The position numbers were made by a program, and so were the translations under genes. A stretch of DNA of 10,549 bases. It comes from JBAXGE01 sp044344145. GTDB taxonomy: Bacteria > Planctomycetota > Phycisphaerae > WQYP01. Numbering within the stretch: position 1 is the stretch's first letter; every line of letters starts with the position of its first letter. The stretch is from assembly GCA_044344145.1 (NCBI GenBank), contig JBIJDM010000084.1, forward strand, positions 1 to 10,549. The letters run 5' to 3'. Below are positions 6,607-10,549 of this stretch, in pieces. The notes beneath the pieces were generated by a model, which saw nothing but the letters and a program-made list of their open reading frames with translations, was not told the origin of the DNA and did no database searches.

Positions 6607-9600
6607 ATGAGCCTCGCTGTGTCTGCACGTGGTCGCTTTTGGTTTACGATCTTTGTTTTTGCTTTGGCCAATCTCGGAGCCTGGTTATGGTTCCTGTCAG
6701 GTTATGCGCCGGCGCAGAAGAATTTATTGCGCGTGGAACAGTGCTCGGTCGCGCTGGGCACCCCCCAAGTGCCGCAAAATATCCCGGCCATTGAATTGGA
6801 ATTTAATGCCCCGGTTCAACCCCGGCGCGTGGGCTTGGCTCCGGCAGTGTTTCAACCCGACATTCGTGGCACCTGGGCGCAGACTGGTGCGCTAAGTTGG
6901 GCCTTCAAACCTGAAGCCCCCCTACCCAAGGCCACAGAGTATCGGCTGACGGTCCTCGCCGACCGGCTCTTGAATAATGATGGTTTGCGCTTGCGCGAAG
7001 ATTTTGTGCGTACCTTCCGCACCCAGCCCCTGACGGTGCGCAATGTCCGGCAGGTGGACTTCCAAGCCAATGACCGGTTGCTCATTGAAGCAGATTTCGA
7101 CGATGTCGTCAGCCCCAGCGAAGCGCTGGAATTTATGAATGTTTACGCACCCGCCGACAGCAATACGAACCGCAACCAACGGCAGGTGTTGAATCTTTCC
7201 ACATGGTCAACCACCGCGGGCTCGACGCTGCGTTTTCTTACCTCACCCTTGACCGATTTGCGGCACCAGGATATGAATCTGACGGTGGCCTTCAACCCCG
7301 GTCTGCGCGGGAATGCCGGCCCATTGGGCTTGACCACCCAACGGGAATTCTCTGTGCCCATCTCACGGACGTTGTGTGTGGAGTCGCTGGAATACCAACA
7401 TGAATCCGCGAGTACCTTCAGCATCCGCGTCAACTGCAATCGCGAGATCACTCCCGAAGCGCTCGCGCAAGTGTTATCCATTGATCCGCCAGTAACATAC
7501 ACCACCACACGCTACTATTATGGCAACACCTTGCAGGTCCACGGTGATTTCAAACCTGCCACTCGTTATGTCTTTACGATTGCCCCCGCACCGGTCAGCA
7601 CCGGGGATAAATATCCCCGCGCCACCGCATTGGCCATTACCACGCCGGACCTGAATACGCGGCTATGGTTCGAATATTCCCGCGGCTACATGGGCACGCA
7701 GGGCAATCGCACCGTGGTATTAAAATCCACCAATGCAACGTTGGCCAAAGTTAAACTGCACCGGGTGCATGAAAACAACATGCTGTGGTGGTTGAATCGC
7801 GAAAGTTATAATCAGGCCCATGATGTCGGCAAACCTTTGGGCGAAAAGATCATCAAGCTGGGCAATACGCGCAATGAAGTCCAAGAGTATAAAATTGCGC
7901 TGGATGATCTGGCTGGAGAACCGTTGAATGGAGTATACAGTCTTAGTGTCACCCAAACTGAAAACGAGTCCCAAGTCAGCATAAATGATTATCGCGAACA
8001 CTACTATTACAGCGCTGGCGATAACATGCTGGTGACCTTTTCCGATATTGGTTTATCAAGTCGTTGGTCCGACTCCTCTGTTACGATCTGGGCCACAAGT
8101 TTGAAAACCGCCCAGCCGATGAACCAGATACCGGTGCGGGTGTATTCCCAGAAGTATCAACTCATGGGCGAAGGCCAAACCAATGCCGAAGGTCTGGTCA
8201 CCATCACCAAACTGCGGCAGATTCCCGATGAAGAACCGGCATTTTTAGTGGCCAGTCGTTCGGATGGCACCGACCTGACCTGGTTGGATATGCGCAGCAC
8301 CAGTCTGTCACCCTTGGATGGTGGCGGACAAATCGGTGGTGATACCTACCTGCGCAAAGGTTACGAAGCCTTCGTCTTTACCAGCCGGGATATGTTCCGC
8401 CCCGGCGAGACCATTCCCGTCAGTGCTGTAGTGCGCGGTCCCGGTTACGACACCGATGCCGCCCCCCAACAAGCCTTCCCCGTGGAATGGCAATTGGTCA
8501 ACCCCGCCAATCGCGTTATTACCCGCGTCACCCAGATGGTACAACCCGGCGGTTGGACCCAGTGGCAATGCCCCATGACCGCCGATCTGCCCACGGGGCG
8601 TTGGACGTTACGGGTGGTTTTACCCGGCGGCATTAAACTACTCGGCGAAACTCAGGTTCGCGTCGAAGAATTCATGCCCGAACGCATGCAGGTCAAATTG
8701 GCCCTGAATGATACCGAGGGCAAACCGGTCGCGGAATACTGGACCGGCCAAAAGCCCCTCTCTGCCAAAGTGCAGTCGGATTATCTCTTCGGTCAACCCG
8801 CCGCCGAATTAACGGCCAACACGAATGTACGCATCATGACCCGCAGTTATCCTGGCGCCGCGTGGGAAAATTGGCAGATCGGCGATACCGCCAATGTGGC
8901 CAGTATCAAACACAAACCCAGCAACCCCGGCCAAGTGCAGGAGCTAGACAAACAACGCACCGACGACCAAGGCCGGGCCGTGTTCGCTCTCTTGCCCGAG
9001 AAACTGCTCCCCAAGCTTGATCCCAAAGACCCATGGGCGTATCGCGGGCCTTTACAGATGGTAGTGCAAGCCTCGGTGCTGGAAAGTGGTGGCCGGGCAG
9101 TAACCGCCACCCAGAGCCTGCCGGTGTTGCGCGAATCCATGTATCTGGCCTTGAAGAATGTGAGTCAAAAACTCACCAAGGTCGGTCATGAAGCCCGTTT
9201 TGACCTGCGTCAGGCCCGGCCTGATGGTGCTGCTGAAGCCTGGCCTGCCACTCCGCCGGTGCAATTGGAACTGTATGCGGAACACTGGGACAGCAATGTG
9301 GTGTATCAGAATAACACGTATCGTTATGTATCCACCCGCAAGCTGGATTTGATCGAAAATGCCCCCTGCAAACTCGAAACCACCAGCACCGGGCTCCAGA
9401 TTGTGGCCCGTCCCCCCACCACCGGCAGTTATGTGCTGGTGGCCCGTTGGCAGCCTACCGGTGTGTATACGTCCACCTCGTTCTACGTCGGTGCTGATCA
9501 GGACTGGAGCGACTCGATCACCCGGGAAGACCCAGAAGGTTTGAAGGTTACCTTTACCAACGCGGCAGATTGGACTGGTCAGTTGTTGCCGACCTATGAC

Positions 9601-10549
9601 TTGGGCGCTGTGCCCGAAGTCATGATTCGCAGTCCCTTTGCCGGGACGCTGCTACTCACGGTCGAAACCGATCATGTGCTGTGGAGTCAGGTCGTGACGA
9701 TGAAAGAGTCGGTAACCACCATTAAGTTACCCGCCATTGACGCATCGTGGCGTCCCAATGTGCATATTTCCGCCGCCGTCGTGCGTGGAATTGACCCGGA
9801 CGTGAAATGGCGTGTACACCGTGCCATTGGTGGTGTGGGGTTGGCCGTTGCGCCCGGCACCCATGCGCTCAAGGTCAAACTCACCGCCCCGGCTGAACTG
9901 CGGCCCCAGCGTGAGCTCAAAGTGTCCGCCGACGTATTGCAGGCCAATGACCGGCCCGCAGCCGGCGCCCAAGTGATGGTCATGGCCGTGGATGAAGGTA
10001 TTCTGTCGCTGAGTAAGTTCGAATCCCCCGATCCGCTGACGTATTTCCATCGGCCGCGCCGTCGGGGTACATCGTGGTCTGATCTCTATTCGCAATTACT
10101 GCCAGAAGTCGCCCGGCCCACCGTGACCAGCAACACCGGCGGTGGTGGTGATGGTGATGAACCAGAACAGTATTTCTCCGCCGGAGCGCGATATATCTCG
10201 CCCCTGCAGGCCCGCCGGGTGCGTCCGGTGGCGTTGGCCACTACTCTGCTGACCGCCGATGCCGAAGGTCATATCGAGGGCACCATGATGGTGCCGCAGT
10301 TCAGCGGACAACTGCGTGTCATGTTGGTGGCCACGACGGCCAACCAATACGGCCATACGCAGGGGCCTGTGCTGATTAAACAACCGCTGATGATTCAGGC
10401 TACCGCGCCGCGTTTTGCCGCGCCTGGGGATCAGTTCACCTTGCCGTTGCGTTTGTTCAATAATACCGATCAGGCGGGTGAGGTGAACTGGAAAGTTGCC
10501 GTGGTCAATCCGATGGATGCCCCAACCCTGGCCCGGGTCACCCTTCCCG
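6607..10549 (+). CDS. Membrane-anchored bacterial alpha-2-macroglobulin family protein, C-terminus cut by window edge
   Basis: The frame is open from ATG 6607 to the window end, 1314 residues. Bacterial alpha-2-macroglobulins (YfhM/YfaS type) are periplasmic proteins that trap or inhibit proteases. Residues 11-30 form one hydrophobic segment without a lipobox Cys, so this is a transmembrane anchor or signal rather than a lipoprotein. Three Ig-like beta domains follow: about 36-137 (Big_5/SbsA-like, ending in TFRT), 140-250 and 255-345. The macroglobulin core then starts at about 350. Recognisable family motifs are TFSDIGLS and TNAEGLV (about 478-550), DMFRPGETIPVSAVVR (595-610) at the MG domain entry, and AVDEGIL (1127-1133). 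A Gly/Asp-rich linker (1178-1184) precedes VPQFSGQLRVMLVATTA and RFAAPGDQFTLPLRLFNNTD (1269-1288). The thioester motif (CxEQ) would lie downstream of the window, so trap chemistry cannot be judged. With VDEGIL already at about 1130, the complete protein should be long, perhaps 1900 residues or more. It is divergent from the minus-strand cluster. Its usual partner pbpC is not in the window. Confidence 0.9.
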   Translation, partial: MSLAVSARGRFWFTIFVFALANLGAWLWFLSGYAPAQKNLLRVEQCSVALGTPQVPQNIPAIELEFNAPVQPRRVGLAPAVFQPDIRGTWAQTGALSWAFKPEAPLPKATEYRLTVLADRLLNNDGLRLREDFVRTFRTQPLTVRNVRQVDFQANDRLLIEADFDDVVSPSEALEFMNVYAPADSNTNRNQRQVLNLSTWSTTAGSTLRFLTSPLTDLRHQDMNLTVAFNPGLRGNAGPLGLTTQREFSVPISRTLCVESLEYQHESASTFSIRVNCNREITPEALAQVLSIDPPVTYTTTRYYYGNTLQVHGDFKPATRYVFTIAPAPVSTGDKYPRATALAITTPDLNTRLWFEYSRGYMGTQGNRTVVLKSTNATLAKVKLHRVHENNMLWWLNRESYNQAHDVGKPLGEKIIKLGNTRNEVQEYKIALDDLAGEPLNGVYSLSVTQTENESQVSINDYREHYYYSAGDNMLVTFSDIGLSSRWSDSSVTIWATSLKTAQPMNQIPVRVYSQKYQLMGEGQTNAEGLVTITKLRQIPDEEPAFLVASRSDGTDLTWLDMRSTSLSPLDGGGQIGGDTYLRKGYEAFVFTSRDMFRPGETIPVSAVVRGPGYDTDAAPQQAFPVEWQLVNPANRVITRVTQMVQPGGWTQWQCPMTADLPTGRWTLRVVLPGGIKLLGETQVRVEEFMPERMQVKLALNDTEGKPVAEYWTGQKPLSAKVQSDYLFGQPAAELTANTNVRIMTRSYPGAAWENWQIGDTANVASIKHKPSNPGQVQELDKQRTDDQGRAVFALLPEKLLPKLDPKDPWAYRGPLQMVVQASVLESGGRAVTATQSLPVLRESMYLALKNVSQKLTKVGHEARFDLRQARPDGAAEAWPATPPVQLELYAEHWDSNVVYQNNTYRYVSTRKLDLIENAPCKLETTSTGLQIVARPPTTGSYVLVARWQPTGVYTSTSFYVGADQDWSDSITREDPEGLKVTFTNAADWTGQLLPTYDLGAVPEVMIRSPFAGTLLLTVETDHVLWSQVVTMKESVTTIKLPAIDASWRPNVHISAAVVRGIDPDVKWRVHRAIGGVGLAVAPGTHALKVKLTAPAELRPQRELKVSADVLQANDRPAAGAQVMVMAVDEGILSLSKFESPDPLTYFHRPRRRGTSWSDLYSQLLPEVARPTVTSNTGGGGDGDEPEQYFSAGARYISPLQARRVRPVALATTLLTADAEGHIEGTMMVPQFSGQLRVMLVATTANQYGHTQGPVLIKQPLMIQATAPRFAAPGDQFTLPLRLFNNTDQAGEVNWKVAVVNPMDAPTLARVTLP

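Noticed and set aside
6465..6794. 109-codon plus-strand frame overlapping the macroglobulin start
   Set aside because: It covers most of the promoter region and overlaps the well-supported macroglobulin frame by 188 bases. It has no good ribosome site, and its product is rich in Cys and Trp with no domain pattern.

Overview
The window looks like a bacterial chromosome of moderate GC content, densely coded, with no RNA genes, insertion sequences or CRISPR array that I can see. The multi-pass protein resembles the DUF6785/DUF6784 type. It sits beside a large secreted glycosidase-like protein and, on the other strand, a very long bacterial alpha-2-macroglobulin. This mix suggests the PVC superphylum: Planctomycetota (Phycisphaerae-like), or Verrucomicrobiota/Lentisphaerota. 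That placement rests on family recall only and is tentative.

Layout: bases 1-6384 hold three genes on the minus strand, read from right to left. First (6384-3556) is a 942-residue secreted protein with beta-rich N-terminal domains, a catalytic domain resembling glycoside hydrolase clan A, and C-terminal beta domains. After a 173-base gap with several small hairpins comes an 803-residue membrane protein (3382-971) with about 13-15 transmembrane segments. Nine bases after its stop starts a membrane-anchored or secreted M28-metallopeptidase-like protein with a PA-type domain (961 to beyond base 1). Its first expected zinc ligand, a His, reads as Tyr.

A 222-base divergent intergenic region (6385-6606) separates these from the plus-strand gene. 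That gene starts at 6607 and runs off the right end: 1314 residues of an alpha-2-macroglobulin-family protein anchored by an N-terminal membrane segment. The thioester region, if present, lies outside the window.

How they may work together (inference): the minus-strand genes look like an envelope or uptake unit. The secreted glycosidase would act on a glycan outside the cytoplasm, the OPT-like membrane protein could move a product, and the M28-like protein might be a binding or accessory partner rather than a working peptidase. The alpha-2-macroglobulin is a periplasmic protease trap or defence protein and is probably transcribed independently. I saw no clearly new system, but the degenerate peptidase coupled to an uncharacterised permease is the most interesting part.
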